Origin: Muribaculaceae bacterium
Lineage (GTDB): Bacteria; Bacteroidota; Bacteroidia; Bacteroidales; Muribaculaceae
Assembly (NCBI GenBank): GCA_902836725.1
Contig: CADFRV010000002.1
Span: 1-39,590, forward strand
DNA: 39,590 nucleotides
Direction of reading: 5' to 3'
In this document: piece after piece, positions 23,972 to 32,110 of the stretch
How the letters are laid out: each line of letters opens with the position of its first letter
Position numbering within the stretch: the first letter of the stretch is position 1
Made by a program: the position numbers and the translations under genes
The notes under the pieces: generated by a model
The model's database searches: none
What the model was told of the DNA's origin: nothing
Seen by the model: the letters and a program-made list of their open reading frames with translations, nothing else

Positions 23972-26731
23972 TTACTCGGGCTGGTTGGCGTCGAAATGGG
24001 CTTTGATGTCAAGTCCGGTCTCGGGATCGTTGGTGGTCACGAAGTCCACTCCCTGACGCATCATCTCGATTATGTCGGATGCATTGTTTACTGTCCAGAC
24101 ATTCACGATCATGCCGAGGTCATGCGCCTCCCGGATCCATCGCAGATTGTTGCGGAGAAGGCCGATCTCATAGTCGAAACCGTGGTATCCCTGGTTGTGG
24201 AGTGCCTGAGGGGTGAGTGCGCTGTTGGCGTTGGCGCAGATGAATGCCACCTCTGCCTCGGGTTCGAGAGCTATGATTTTCTTGCATGCGTCCTGGCTGA
24301 AAGAGATGTATTTGATCTTTTCGTCACCTTTCATTCCGGCCTCCTCCACGGCTTTCACTGTGGCTTCGGCGGCACGGTCGTCAAGGGTCTTTGTGCCGTG
24401 GTCCTTCACTTCGATTACAAGGCGTGTTGCGTTGTCTGTGGCGCTTTTTACCATGTCGAGGAAGTCCTGCAGCTGCGGCATCTTCTCGCCGTTGCCGAGG
24501 GTGAGATCCTTGCACTGGTCGTAGGTGGATTCACAGATGGTGACGCCGTTGAAAGTGCGGTCGTGGTTTATCATCAGATGGTCGTCGGTGGTGATCCACA
24601 CGTCTGTCTCTGAGCCGTAGGCATTGATGTCCATGGCTGCCTGGAGCGACGCACGCGAGTTCTGCACGGCGCCTTCTGCTGTCCAGTGGCCGCGGTGGGC
24701 TATGATTTCAGCGCCTTTGGGCATTGATTCCACTACGGTGAGGGTGGCGTTGCCGAGGGTCTGTTGTTGCTCGCCGCGATGCAGTACGAAGCGGTAGGTG
24801 CCTGTGGAGAATTCCTCGGGGAGTGTCAGTACAAGACCTTTTTCGGTAACGGTGGCCGACACTTCCACAGGCGCGTTGGCCGATGTGGTCATTTCCAGAC
24901 GGTCGGTGCTCTCGAATCCGTTGCCGAAGATGGTGTAGGTCTTGCCGGGGATCACGGGGAAGCTGTAGAGGCGCACGTTTGTGGCGAGTTCGGGTTCTTT
25001 GTACTCAATTTTGCTTTTTACGGCTTTCCAGAGATTGGCGGCATCATCGGCCGTGAGTGCCTTGTCGTAGATGCGTGCCATGGCCACATCTCCGTGCCAC
25101 GACTGTTCTCCCACTGTTTTGCCGTCGCGTGTCCCGGGGTCACATCCTATGCCGAACCAGTGGAGGGTGGCTGGATCGGGATGACGGTAATTGCCCGGGG
25201 CGTTCCCCTCACCTTTCAGCACGCCGTTTACGTATATGCGCGCCTTCTGTGCCTCCTTGTCGTAGACCGCCACAACGTGGTAGAACACGTTTTTCTGCGG
25301 TACCACGCCGCTGTTGGCCCAGCGCCATGAGCTGCCCCCCGTCTCGGTGACATTGGGGAGGAATGTGATGGCGTTGGCGGTGCGTCCGTCGTTCTTGTTG
25401 CAGATCATCAGGCCTGTGCCGCCGGCACCGTGCGAGGAGAAGAATTTTGCCTCGGTGTTGGGCACGTCCATATCCGCCATGAATATGGCTTCGAGGGTGT
25501 GACCGTCCTCAAGGGCTTTCTTGAAGGTGTCGTTGTCTTTGTAATCCACGCGGTAGTAGCCTGTGGCAAGCCCGGCGTAATCGTTGTTGAAATGTGCCAC
25601 ATAACCGCCGAATGCGGGGCTGTAATAGGTATAGAGCCTGTCGGAGGGAACGGTTGTCACATCGTTTGCCATCGCGGATATGTCGGTGGCTGTGCCGTCG
25701 GCGTTGAACACTATGTCAAGCACGTCGGCTTTGGGAAGCACCGTTTCTTCCGGATCTTTCTCGTCGGCCAGAAGGTTGTCGTAAAGTGCTTTTGCGTCGT
25801 AGGCGGTGAGGGCGCTGTCGTAGATGCGCGCGAGCACCACATCGCCGTGCCATGCCTGTTCACCCTTGTCGCCACCGGGGTCACACCCTATGCCGAACCA
25901 CTGGCTGTTGGCGGCGGCATGGCGGAAGTTGCCTTTGGCTGCGGCGCAGCTTTTCAGCTCGCCGTCCACATATATGCTCGCTGTCTCTGTTTCCTTGTCG
26001 TAGACGGCCACGATATGGTAGTATTGCTGCGGCACAGGCTGCACATTACTGTTGGCCCACCGCCATGTGCTTGCATCGCTTTCAGACACGTTGGGGAGGA
26101 AAGTGAACGAATTGAATTTGCGCCCGTCGTTCTTGTTGCAGATCATCAGGCCGGTGCCTCCTGCCTGGTGTGAGGAGAAGAATTTGGCTTCGGAGTTGTT
26201 CACTTCGTCGGCCATTACCACTACTTCGAGGGTGTGGCCGTTCTCAAGCGCTTTCTTGAAGGTGTCGTTGTTCTGGTAGTCTATGCGGTAGTATCCGGAA
26301 GCGGCTCCTGCCCAGGGGTTGTCGAAATGTGCGGCATATCTGCCGTATGTGGGATTGTAGTATGTCTTCAGCCTGTCTGACGCGAAGGTGCGTATCTCGT
26401 TGGCCATCGGGGATATGTCGGTGGCGGTGCCGTCCTCGTTGAACACCACGTCGAGTATGTCGGCTTTCGGAGTATGGAGATTGGTGGAAAGGCTGTCCAC
26501 ACGTTCTATGCCTGAGGTGAAAAGCTGTGTGCCCTCGGCGTCGTAGAGCGACACACGGGCGCCGTTCTCCTCCCAGGCGATACTGTCGACCTGAGCCGCC
26601 TCCACGGCATATATGACACTGTTGTTGTGGTAGAGGTAAAGATTGGGGATTTCCTCACCCGACGTGGCAGCGGCGGCAACGGAAGCTGTCATCAACGCCC
26701 CGGCAAACGAAAGTATTTTAAATGGATTCAT
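23972..26731 (-). CDS. Exported LamG-LamG-GDPD protein (glycerophosphodiester phosphodiesterase-like)
   Basis: 919 residues: signal peptide (about 1-22, FAGALMTASVAAAAT), a small N-terminal beta module (about 28-85, with VDSIAW and VDSLS), two tandem LamG/concanavalin-like domains (about 89-323 and 334-572, each with GGTGLMICNKNDGR, AVYDKE, WFGIGCDPG and WHGDV), an Ig-like domain (about 590-665) and a C-terminal GDPD barrel (about 675-915). GDPD residues include His679/Arg680, Glu708/Asp710, His723 and IEVKDHG. GDPDs hydrolyse glycerophosphodiesters to glycerol-3-phosphate and an alcohol. The LamG pair suggests glycan or surface binding. It follows the sorting-tail gene by 12 bp and ends without a sorting tail itself. 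Confidence 0.88.
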   Translation of the reverse strand: MNPFKILSFAGALMTASVAAAATSGEEIPNLYLYHNNSVIYAVEAAQVDSIAWEENGARVSLYDAEGTQLFTSGIERVDSLSTNLHTPKADILDVVFNEDGTATDISPMANEIRTFASDRLKTYYNPTYGRYAAHFDNPWAGAASGYYRIDYQNNDTFKKALENGHTLEVVVMADEVNNSEAKFFSSHQAGGTGLMICNKNDGRKFNSFTFLPNVSESDASTWRWANSNVQPVPQQYYHIVAVYDKETETASIYVDGELKSCAAAKGNFRHAAANSQWFGIGCDPGGDKGEQAWHGDVVLARIYDSALTAYDAKALYDNLLADEKDPEETVLPKADVLDIVFNADGTATDISAMANDVTTVPSDRLYTYYSPAFGGYVAHFNNDYAGLATGYYRVDYKDNDTFKKALEDGHTLEAIFMADMDVPNTEAKFFSSHGAGGTGLMICNKNDGRTANAITFLPNVTETGGSSWRWANSGVVPQKNVFYHVVAVYDKEAQKARIYVNGVLKGEGNAPGNYRHPDPATLHWFGIGCDPGTRDGKTVGEQSWHGDVAMARIYDKALTADDAANLWKAVKSKIEYKEPELATNVRLYSFPVIPGKTYTIFGNGFESTDRLEMTTSANAPVEVSATVTEKGLVLTLPEEFSTGTYRFVLHRGEQQQTLGNATLTVVESMPKGAEIIAHRGHWTAEGAVQNSRASLQAAMDINAYGSETDVWITTDDHLMINHDRTFNGVTICESTYDQCKDLTLGNGEKMPQLQDFLDMVKSATDNATRLVIEVKDHGTKTLDDRAAEATVKAVEEAGMKGDEKIKYISFSQDACKKIIALEPEAEVAFICANANSALTPQALHNQGYHGFDYEIGLLRNNLRWIREAHDLGMIVNVWTVNNASDIIEMMRQGVDFVTTNDPETGLDIKAHFDANQPE
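25016..26467 (-). repeat. Internal tandem duplication encoding the two LamG domains
   Basis: Two units of about 240 codons are offset by 245 residues (735 bp). Unit 1 begins near 26467 (KADILDVVFNEDGTATDIS) and unit 2 near 25732 (KADVLDIVFNADGTATDIS). Similarity runs to the end of both domains, showing an in-frame duplication that has diverged moderately. Confidence 0.85.
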
Positions 26732-26743
26732 GGTGTGGCAGGA

Positions 26744-27217
26744 TTACTTTTTGATGATTTTGGAAATGGAAACCGTATTGTCTGACTCCACGCGCACGAT
26801 ATATATGCCCGCGGCCAGGGCGCTCATGTCATAGGTGAGATCGCATGCGCCGGAAGAGACGGATGCGACAAGCATGCCGCTTGCAGAGGATATCTGCAGC
26901 GAGCTTACCGGAGACGGAGAGGTCACATACAGCATGTCGCCGCGAAGCTCTACGCGGGCATTCGTGGCGGTGGCGCCCGTGATGCCGCTGGTGGATTTGT
27001 CGCGGAACAGCATGTGATGGAAAGTGGTGTTGTCAACTTCGGCTGTAGTGAAGTCGGAGCGTGTGAGAACGGTTGCCGACGGCCGGAATTCCAGTGTCGT
27101 CACATCTTTGGCCACATGTACTGGCCTGTTGGAGTCTTCTCTGTAGAAGTAAGTGTCGAAGCCCCACACGGCAGTGACCGGCAGAAGCATCAACAACGGC
27201 GTGATTACTTTTTTCAT
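26744..27217 (-). CDS. Small exported protein with a T9SS type A-like sorting tail
   Basis: 157 residues with a signal peptide (MKKVITPLLMLLPVTAVWG). A short beta module (YFYREDSNRPVHVAKDVTTLEF, then ATVLTRSDFTTAEVDNTTFHH) resembles the N-terminal module of the LamG-GDPD protein. The last 70 or so residues look like a Por-secretion-system C-terminal domain: ARVELRGDMLYV, SSLQISSASGMLVAS, DMSALAAGIYIVRVES and a basic end, KIIKK. There is little mature protein besides module and tail, so it may be a carrier or decoy rather than an enzyme. It is the first gene of an operon with LamG-GDPD (12 bp) and has its own -7 box. Confidence 0.72.
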   Translation of the reverse strand: MKKVITPLLMLLPVTAVWGFDTYFYREDSNRPVHVAKDVTTLEFRPSATVLTRSDFTTAEVDNTTFHHMLFRDKSTSGITGATATNARVELRGDMLYVTSPSPVSSLQISSASGMLVASVSSGACDLTYDMSALAAGIYIVRVESDNTVSISKIIKK

Positions 27218-27245
27218 GGATAAAAATGTGTTGGATAATCTGCCG

Positions 27246-27253
27246 CAAAATTA
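27246..27253 (-). promoter_or_regulatory. -7 element of the sorting-tail/LamG-GDPD operon
   Basis: In minus-strand sense TAATTTTG matches TAnnTTTG about 30 bp before the start at 27217. No convincing -33 TTTG is seen at 19-21 nt. The rest of 27218-27430 shows no gene or clear structure. Confidence 0.5.
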
Positions 27254-27430
27254 GGTTCTGCCGGTCGGAAGCATATGTTTTTTCGTCCGGAATGCTTGTA
27301 CAATCGTCCATGAGGATTGTCCGGCCACAGTCACGCCGATGCTTCCAGGTGATGTTATGTGTGTCTGTATAGTGCTATTATGTAGGGGGATAACTGACTG
27401 GTGCCACGTAAGGATTGTGCACACCTCCTG

Positions 27431-28216
27431 TTATTCGGATAGTCCGGAGTCGTAATGTGTTTTGATGTCAAGCGCTGTCAGCGGATCATCGGTGGTGATG
27501 TAGTCCACTCCCCGGTTCATCATTTCGGTTATGTCGGTTTCGGAGTTGACGGTCCACACGTTTACCGTCATGCCCAGGTCATGCGCCTCCTTTACCCATT
27601 GTGGGTTGTTGCGGATCTCCGTCATGTGATAGTCGATACCGGTATAGCCGGAGGAGCGCAGGGTGCCGGGGGAGACTCCTCCGCTCAGATATGCCACTTT
27701 CGCTTCCGGATCGTCGGCAATGATCTGCCGGCAGGCGGCGTCGCTGAACGAGATGTATTCAACCTTCTCCCGGAGGCCGGCTGCCCGGACGGCGTTCACC
27801 GCTGCTGTGGCGGCGGCCTTGTCGAGGCTCTCCTTGCCGTGTCCTTTCACTTCTATGATGAGCTTGGTGCGGTTGTCAGACGCTTTGACTATATCGAGCA
27901 TATCCTGCAGCTGCGGCATCTTTTCCCCGTTGCCGAGAGTTATCTCTTTGCACTGGTCGTAGGTGGAATCCATGATGGTCACGCCGCCATACGAGGGATC
28001 GTGGTTTACCATCAGATGGCCGTCGGTGGTGATCCAGATGTCTATTTCTGATCCGTACAGGTTGCGGTCTACCGCCGCCTTTAGCGCGGCACGTGAGTTC
28101 TGCACGGCGCCATCGGCTTTCCAGAAACCGCGGTGTGCTATTACTTCGGCTGCCTGCGCGCTCATCGCGCCCATTGCCGTTACTGCGGCGGAGATAATCA
28201 GAGATATGAATTTCAT
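27431..28216 (-). CDS. Exported glycerophosphodiester phosphodiesterase (GDPD)
   Basis: 261 residues with a signal peptide (MKFISLIISAAVTAMGAMSAQA) and a single GDPD barrel. Active-site elements are His28/Arg29 in IAHRGFW, Glu57/Asp59 in YGSEIDIWITT, His72 in MVNHDP, and LIIEVKGHG. It is a close paralogue of the GDPD domain of the 919-residue protein, sharing GAVQNSRA, STYDQCK, LGNGEKMPQLQD and EAHDLGM. Expected role: periplasmic hydrolysis of glycerophosphodiesters from lipid turnover or host phospholipids. It is separated from the next gene by 213 bp and so probably has its own promoter. An imperfect TAATTTTA box lies at 28237-28244. Confidence 0.93.
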   Translation of the reverse strand: MKFISLIISAAVTAMGAMSAQAAEVIAHRGFWKADGAVQNSRAALKAAVDRNLYGSEIDIWITTDGHLMVNHDPSYGGVTIMDSTYDQCKEITLGNGEKMPQLQDMLDIVKASDNRTKLIIEVKGHGKESLDKAAATAAVNAVRAAGLREKVEYISFSDAACRQIIADDPEAKVAYLSGGVSPGTLRSSGYTGIDYHMTEIRNNPQWVKEAHDLGMTVNVWTVNSETDITEMMNRGVDYITTDDPLTALDIKTHYDSGLSE

Positions 28217-28420
28217 GGCGATCTGTTTTAGGTTGTAAAATTACTTTTTTTCAGTGATAAACATGTTGTATGAATCATTAAAAACGGTTTTGGGGATGGC
28301 GGGATGGGTGTGGGCAGGCGGTTTGCGGATTACAGCCGGTGGAAAGAGGCCTGAATGCCAAGCGAACCAGCATGCGTGCATAAGTGTTCTTATCTCAGAG
28401 AAATAAAGATAATATTGATT

Positions 28421-29470
28421 ATGAAGAATTTCATCAGATCTGCTGTTGCGGCAGCTGTGGTGCTTGCCGCTTCGTCGGTATCGGCTCCTGAGGCCGGTGC
28501 CTGCTCGAGAGTGCTCTATAAGGGACAGGATTCCATTATGATTGTCGGGCGCTCGCTTGACTGGAAAACTCCCATACCCACAAATCTGTATGTCTATCCG
28601 CGCGGGATCGCCAAAAAGGGTTCCGATGTGCCGGGTTGCGTGGAGTGGACATCCATCTACGGATCGGTGTATGCCGTGGGCTACGACGGCGGCATAACCG
28701 AGGGTATGAACGAGATGGGGCTTGTGGTCAACGGCCTTTTCTGCAAGGGAACGGTCTACGACAACGGCGACTCCAAAGGGAAACCGGCCATATCGCTGGC
28801 TATGTTTGTCGGGTGGCTGCTTGATATGAACGCCACCACACAGCAGGTGATAGATGTGCTTGAGAAGCATGATTTCTCAATCGGGGGATCAACATTCGAC
28901 GGAGGCACCGCCTCCACACTCCATTGGGGAATCACCGATGCCACCGGGCACTCTGCCATCCTGGAGTTCGACAACGGGAAAGTGAAAGTATACGATATGG
29001 GCGATTACCGTGCCATGACCAACGACCCGCAATGGCCTGACATGAGAGCCATAATCGATTATTGGGAAAAGATAGGCGGCCAGAACATGCTCCCGGGTAC
29101 AGTAAGCAGTCCCAGCCGCTGTGTACGTGCCAACTATTTCGCCCACCATGTGAAGAAGGTGGCCGATCCTGATCTCGCCGTAAGCATAACACGGTCCATT
29201 ATGGCTGATGTGTCGGTCCCCTATACCTATATGATCGAGGGTGAGCCTAACCTCTCCTCCACACAATGGAGGTCGTATGCCGATCTGCGTGACCGCAAGT
29301 ATTATTTCGACATTGTCACCAATCCCGGCATCTATTACATAGACCTCATGAAGCTCGATCTTTATGAGGGCGCTCCGGTGCTAAAGCTCGATACCGCGAA
29401 GGATACACAGATCGTGGGATGCGCCAACTCGCACCTGAAACGCTCGGCTCCCTTCACTCCCATGTATTGA
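28421..29470 (+). CDS. Exported choloylglycine hydrolase/penicillin V acylase family Ntn-amidase
   Basis: I start at ATG 28421 (MKNFIRSAVAAAVVLAASSV), which gives a signal peptide; the frame is open upstream from 28355 but without a plausible N-terminus. The protein has 349 residues. Cleavage before Cys28 (EAGACSRVLY) would expose the N-terminal nucleophile of this Ntn family, with Arg30 next to it. MIVGRSLDW, GGITEGMNEMGLVVNGLF, the HWGITDATGHSAILEF segment and SPSRCVRANYF are typical. Such enzymes hydrolyse conjugated bile salts, penicillin V or acyl-homoserine lactones; Gram-negative gut members often act on bile salts. The substrate here is undecided. It stands alone and is convergent with the next gene (25 bp). 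Confidence 0.9.
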   Translation: MKNFIRSAVAAAVVLAASSVSAPEAGACSRVLYKGQDSIMIVGRSLDWKTPIPTNLYVYPRGIAKKGSDVPGCVEWTSIYGSVYAVGYDGGITEGMNEMGLVVNGLFCKGTVYDNGDSKGKPAISLAMFVGWLLDMNATTQQVIDVLEKHDFSIGGSTFDGGTASTLHWGITDATGHSAILEFDNGKVKVYDMGDYRAMTNDPQWPDMRAIIDYWEKIGGQNMLPGTVSSPSRCVRANYFAHHVKKVADPDLAVSITRSIMADVSVPYTYMIEGEPNLSSTQWRSYADLRDRKYYFDIVTNPGIYYIDLMKLDLYEGAPVLKLDTAKDTQIVGCANSHLKRSAPFTPMY

Positions 29471-29495
29471 GGCTCAGGAGAGCCGGCCGTGCGTC

Positions 29496-31052
29496 TCATG
29501 CCTCCCCCTGTGAGGGAGCGTCAGTGTAGATGATGGCGTCGGTGAAGCGTACGGTGGATTTTCCGTCGGGGTTGAGCCATTTGAAGGTGAACGTATGTTT
29601 CCCTTTCGGGAGCAGGTATTTCCAGAAGAGGTCCACCCGGCGGGTTCGGTACAGCGCGGGAAGTTCGGCTGTCTCGGCGAGGGCGCCGTCTATGTACATT
29701 TCCACCTGTGCCACGTAATTCGGGTCGGGTGACTGCACATAACCGGAGAATGCGGCTCCCGTGCCGTCGATCTCGATTTCCCCGACGTCGGGCATGTTGC
29801 GGTGTATGCCGCGCTTCTCTATAGGCCATATCCCATCGAAGCTCTTCTCATAAGCCACCGGAACCGGCTTCTGGCATCTGATGGTCACGTTATCGCCCCC
29901 GGTCTCTCCTCCGTTGCGTCTGATCATCTGGAGGGCCTGGTTGTAGCTCATGGTGTATGTGTCGTTGAGGGACATGTCGGTATAGGCGAAATCCATATCC
30001 TCGGCTTCTTTCAGGTTGTCGAGCCAGTACGGCGGTATGTTGCTGTAGCCGAGCATGGTGGCGAGTATGCCGCCGGCAGTGGCCGGATTGCAGTCGGAGT
30101 CCTGCCCGCAGCGGGTGGAGATATCGAGTGTCTTTCCGAAGTCTCCGTCGCCGTAAAGCAGCCCGATAAGCACATACGCGCAGTTTATGCTTGCGTCGAT
30201 GTCAAGCGGCGCGAACACACCTTCGGGGCATCCTGTCTCGGAGGTGTATTTGCGTTCGCATTCGAACCATGTCTGTTTCCAGTCGTCGGGATAGCGTTTG
30301 TGCCAGGCGATCACGTCGGCCATGCATTTGTAGAAGTTGCTCTCCTGCGGGATGGTTTTCAGCGCTTCCTCGGCGATGAACGCTATGTCGTCTGAAATAA
30401 AGGCGAGCGAATACATGGCGCCAACATATACGCCTCCGTACCAGCCATCGCCATAGTTCATTATGTGGCCGATCTTGTCTGATATCTCCGACGCGCTGTT
30501 GGGCATCCCCGGGCACATCAGTCCGGCATAGTCCGCCTCGATCTGGTAGTCGATGTCGTCGGCGTGCGGATTGTTGAGCCAGTGTCCCGACTGGGGAGGC
30601 ATTATGCCGTGGAGTATGTTGTAGCGTGCCGCCTGGTTGGCGTGCCAGAGATGGTAGCCGGCGTTGGCGAAAGCCACGGCGAATGAATCGGCGGGCGCGT
30701 CCAGGCCGAGGCGGTCGAATACCTTAACGAAGGTAAGATCCATGTAGATGTCGTCGTAAAGCGATGGCCAGCGTTCGAAAAGTCTTTTGACGCAGCTTTT
30801 CTCCCACGTCACGGGTACGTAGTCCTGTATCATGGTTCCGCGGTATACGAATTCGGTGGGGCCTCCATAGGAGCAGCCGATGGTCTGGCCAGCCCATCCC
30901 CCCTTTATTTTGTCAAGAAGGGTATCCTTGCTGAGTGTGTACTCATCGGGAATCGTGTGTGTGGTGTGGCTGCGGGAGCATCCCGTGGTGACCGTTGCCA
31001 CCAGTGCGACGGCCGCGCCGGTCAGGAAACCGAATAGTCTTTTTCTGTCCAT
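29496..31052 (-). CDS. ADP-ribosylglycohydrolase-family exported lipoprotein
   Basis: The start is ATG 31052 (518 residues). An upstream in-frame start at 31100 would lie inside the promoter. The signal FGFLTGAAVALVATVTTGC suggests lipidation at Cys25. The ARH/DraG-type helical domain follows: KIKGGWAGQTIGCSYGGPTEF, YDDIYMDLTF (Asp100/Asp101), GDGWYGGVYVGAM, and the metal-site element RCGQDSDCNPATAGGILATMLG. The last 120 residues or so form a beta-sandwich (FSGYVQSPDPNYVAQVEMYIDG, KGKHTFTFKWLNPDGKS). Family members remove ADP-ribose from proteins, but exported Bacteroidetes versions may act on other N- or O-glycosides. The gene is controlled by a palindrome-overlapped promoter. Confidence 0.82.
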   Translation of the reverse strand: MDRKRLFGFLTGAAVALVATVTTGCSRSHTTHTIPDEYTLSKDTLLDKIKGGWAGQTIGCSYGGPTEFVYRGTMIQDYVPVTWEKSCVKRLFERWPSLYDDIYMDLTFVKVFDRLGLDAPADSFAVAFANAGYHLWHANQAARYNILHGIMPPQSGHWLNNPHADDIDYQIEADYAGLMCPGMPNSASEISDKIGHIMNYGDGWYGGVYVGAMYSLAFISDDIAFIAEEALKTIPQESNFYKCMADVIAWHKRYPDDWKQTWFECERKYTSETGCPEGVFAPLDIDASINCAYVLIGLLYGDGDFGKTLDISTRCGQDSDCNPATAGGILATMLGYSNIPPYWLDNLKEAEDMDFAYTDMSLNDTYTMSYNQALQMIRRNGGETGGDNVTIRCQKPVPVAYEKSFDGIWPIEKRGIHRNMPDVGEIEIDGTGAAFSGYVQSPDPNYVAQVEMYIDGALAETAELPALYRTRRVDLFWKYLLPKGKHTFTFKWLNPDGKSTVRFTDAIIYTDAPSQGEA

Positions 31053-31074
31053 AAGTTTTTCAGGTATATTAAGG

Positions 31075-31106
31075 TTATCTTTGCGCAAACGTTTGCGCAA
31101 AGATAA
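31075..31106. promoter_or_regulatory. Perfect 32-bp palindrome, LacI-family-like operator
   Basis: The two 16-bp halves, TTATCTTTGCGCAAAC (31075-31090) and GTTTGCGCAAAGATAA (31091-31106), are exact reverse complements. The centre CGCAAACGTTTGCG has the form of LacI/GalR-family operators (CG at the dyad, GCAA/TTGC arms). It covers the -7 box and predicted start of the ARH-family gene, so a bound repressor would block transcription. No LacI-type gene is in the window. Confidence 0.75.
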
Positions 31107-31128
31107 TCAATTAATTCCGTTGATACAA
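31098..31128 (-). promoter_or_regulatory. Sigma-ABfr promoter of the ARH-family lipoprotein gene
   Basis: In minus-strand sense TTG (31126-31128), 20 nt, TATCTTTG (31098-31105), about 45 bp before the start codon. The -7 box is part of the palindrome, and by symmetry a second TATCTTTG faces the other way at 31076-31083. The remainder of 31101-31219 is otherwise empty. Confidence 0.7.
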
Positions 31129-31219
31129 GAGGAGATAGCGAAAAAATCAGAGACAAATTATCTTGTAAAAACGTGCTCAAAACATGTTACTGGATTGTTT
31201 CTGTCCGGATGGACCATTA

Positions 31220-32110
31220 TTACACACCCTCCAATGCTTCGCGACGGTCGTTTTCAAGCTGCCGTACAAGTTCCTCAAGCGATTGGAAACGGCGTTCGGG
31301 GCGTATGCGCCGGCGGAAAGCTATGGTCAGCGGTGAGCCGTACAGATTGCTGTCGTAACCGATGATGTGTGTTTCTATGGTGGTGGCGCCGCTGTCGTCG
31401 ACTGTCGGACGCACACCTATATTGGTCATGGCCGGATATCCCATGGCGGTAGTGGCATATACTCCCGGCGCCGGCACAAGCAGGCGCGGGTCGGCAAGCC
31501 GCAGGTTGGCGGTAGGGAATCCGAGACGCCTCCCGAGTTTCTGTCCGCTCTCCACTGTTCCCGGCACGGTATGCTCCCTGCCGAGAAGCAGGGCGGCTTT
31601 CCCCACATCTCCCTGCTCGAGCAGACGGCGTATCTCGGTGGAGCTGATGGCGAGCCCTTCGGGGGAGTATTCCCCGGCAGGGATAATCTCTATGCCGTGT
31701 GCCGTGCCCAATGCGCGGTAGGCTTCGAAATCTTCAGGGGCGTTGTGGCCGAACCGGTTGTTGTAGCCCATCATCAGCGCGTCCACACCGTAGCGGTCAT
31801 GCAGCATCCGTAGAAAATCTTCAGCTGAGGTATGTCTCAGCTCATTGTCAAATGCTACGGCTGTTCCTTCCACCCCCTCTCCGGCGATAAGCCGGAGTTT
31901 TGTCGTGGTGTCGGTGAGCAGCCGTGGCGCTTTTTCCGGGGCTATCAGTTCGAGCGGATGGTTTGAGAATGTGATGGCCAGTGGGGAGAGGCCGCGCAGG
32001 CGTGCCTCTTTCTTTAGCTCTCCCAACAGGTAGCGGTGTCCGCGGTGTACACCGTCGAACATCCCTATGACAGCCATCCGCCGTGTGTCTCTGCCCTCTC
32101 CTTCTGTCAT
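31220..32110 (-). CDS. ribF: Bifunctional riboflavin kinase/FAD synthetase
   Basis: 296 residues. The N-terminal FMN adenylyltransferase domain shows GMFDGVHRGHRYLL (about 16-29), ITFSNHPLE, MGYNNRFGHN and AISSTEIRRLLEQGDV. The C-terminal riboflavin kinase domain shows GQKLGRRLGFPTANL, PGVYA, TNIGVRPTV and ETHIIGYDSNLYG. Both activities should be intact, converting riboflavin to FMN and FAD. The ATG overlaps the O-methyltransferase stop by 4 bp. It is the last gene of the mrp-aroQ-OMT-ribF operon. Confidence 0.95.
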   Translation of the reverse strand: MTEGEGRDTRRMAVIGMFDGVHRGHRYLLGELKKEARLRGLSPLAITFSNHPLELIAPEKAPRLLTDTTTKLRLIAGEGVEGTAVAFDNELRHTSAEDFLRMLHDRYGVDALMMGYNNRFGHNAPEDFEAYRALGTAHGIEIIPAGEYSPEGLAISSTEIRRLLEQGDVGKAALLLGREHTVPGTVESGQKLGRRLGFPTANLRLADPRLLVPAPGVYATTAMGYPAMTNIGVRPTVDDSGATTIETHIIGYDSNLYGSPLTIAFRRRIRPERRFQSLEELVRQLENDRREALEGV

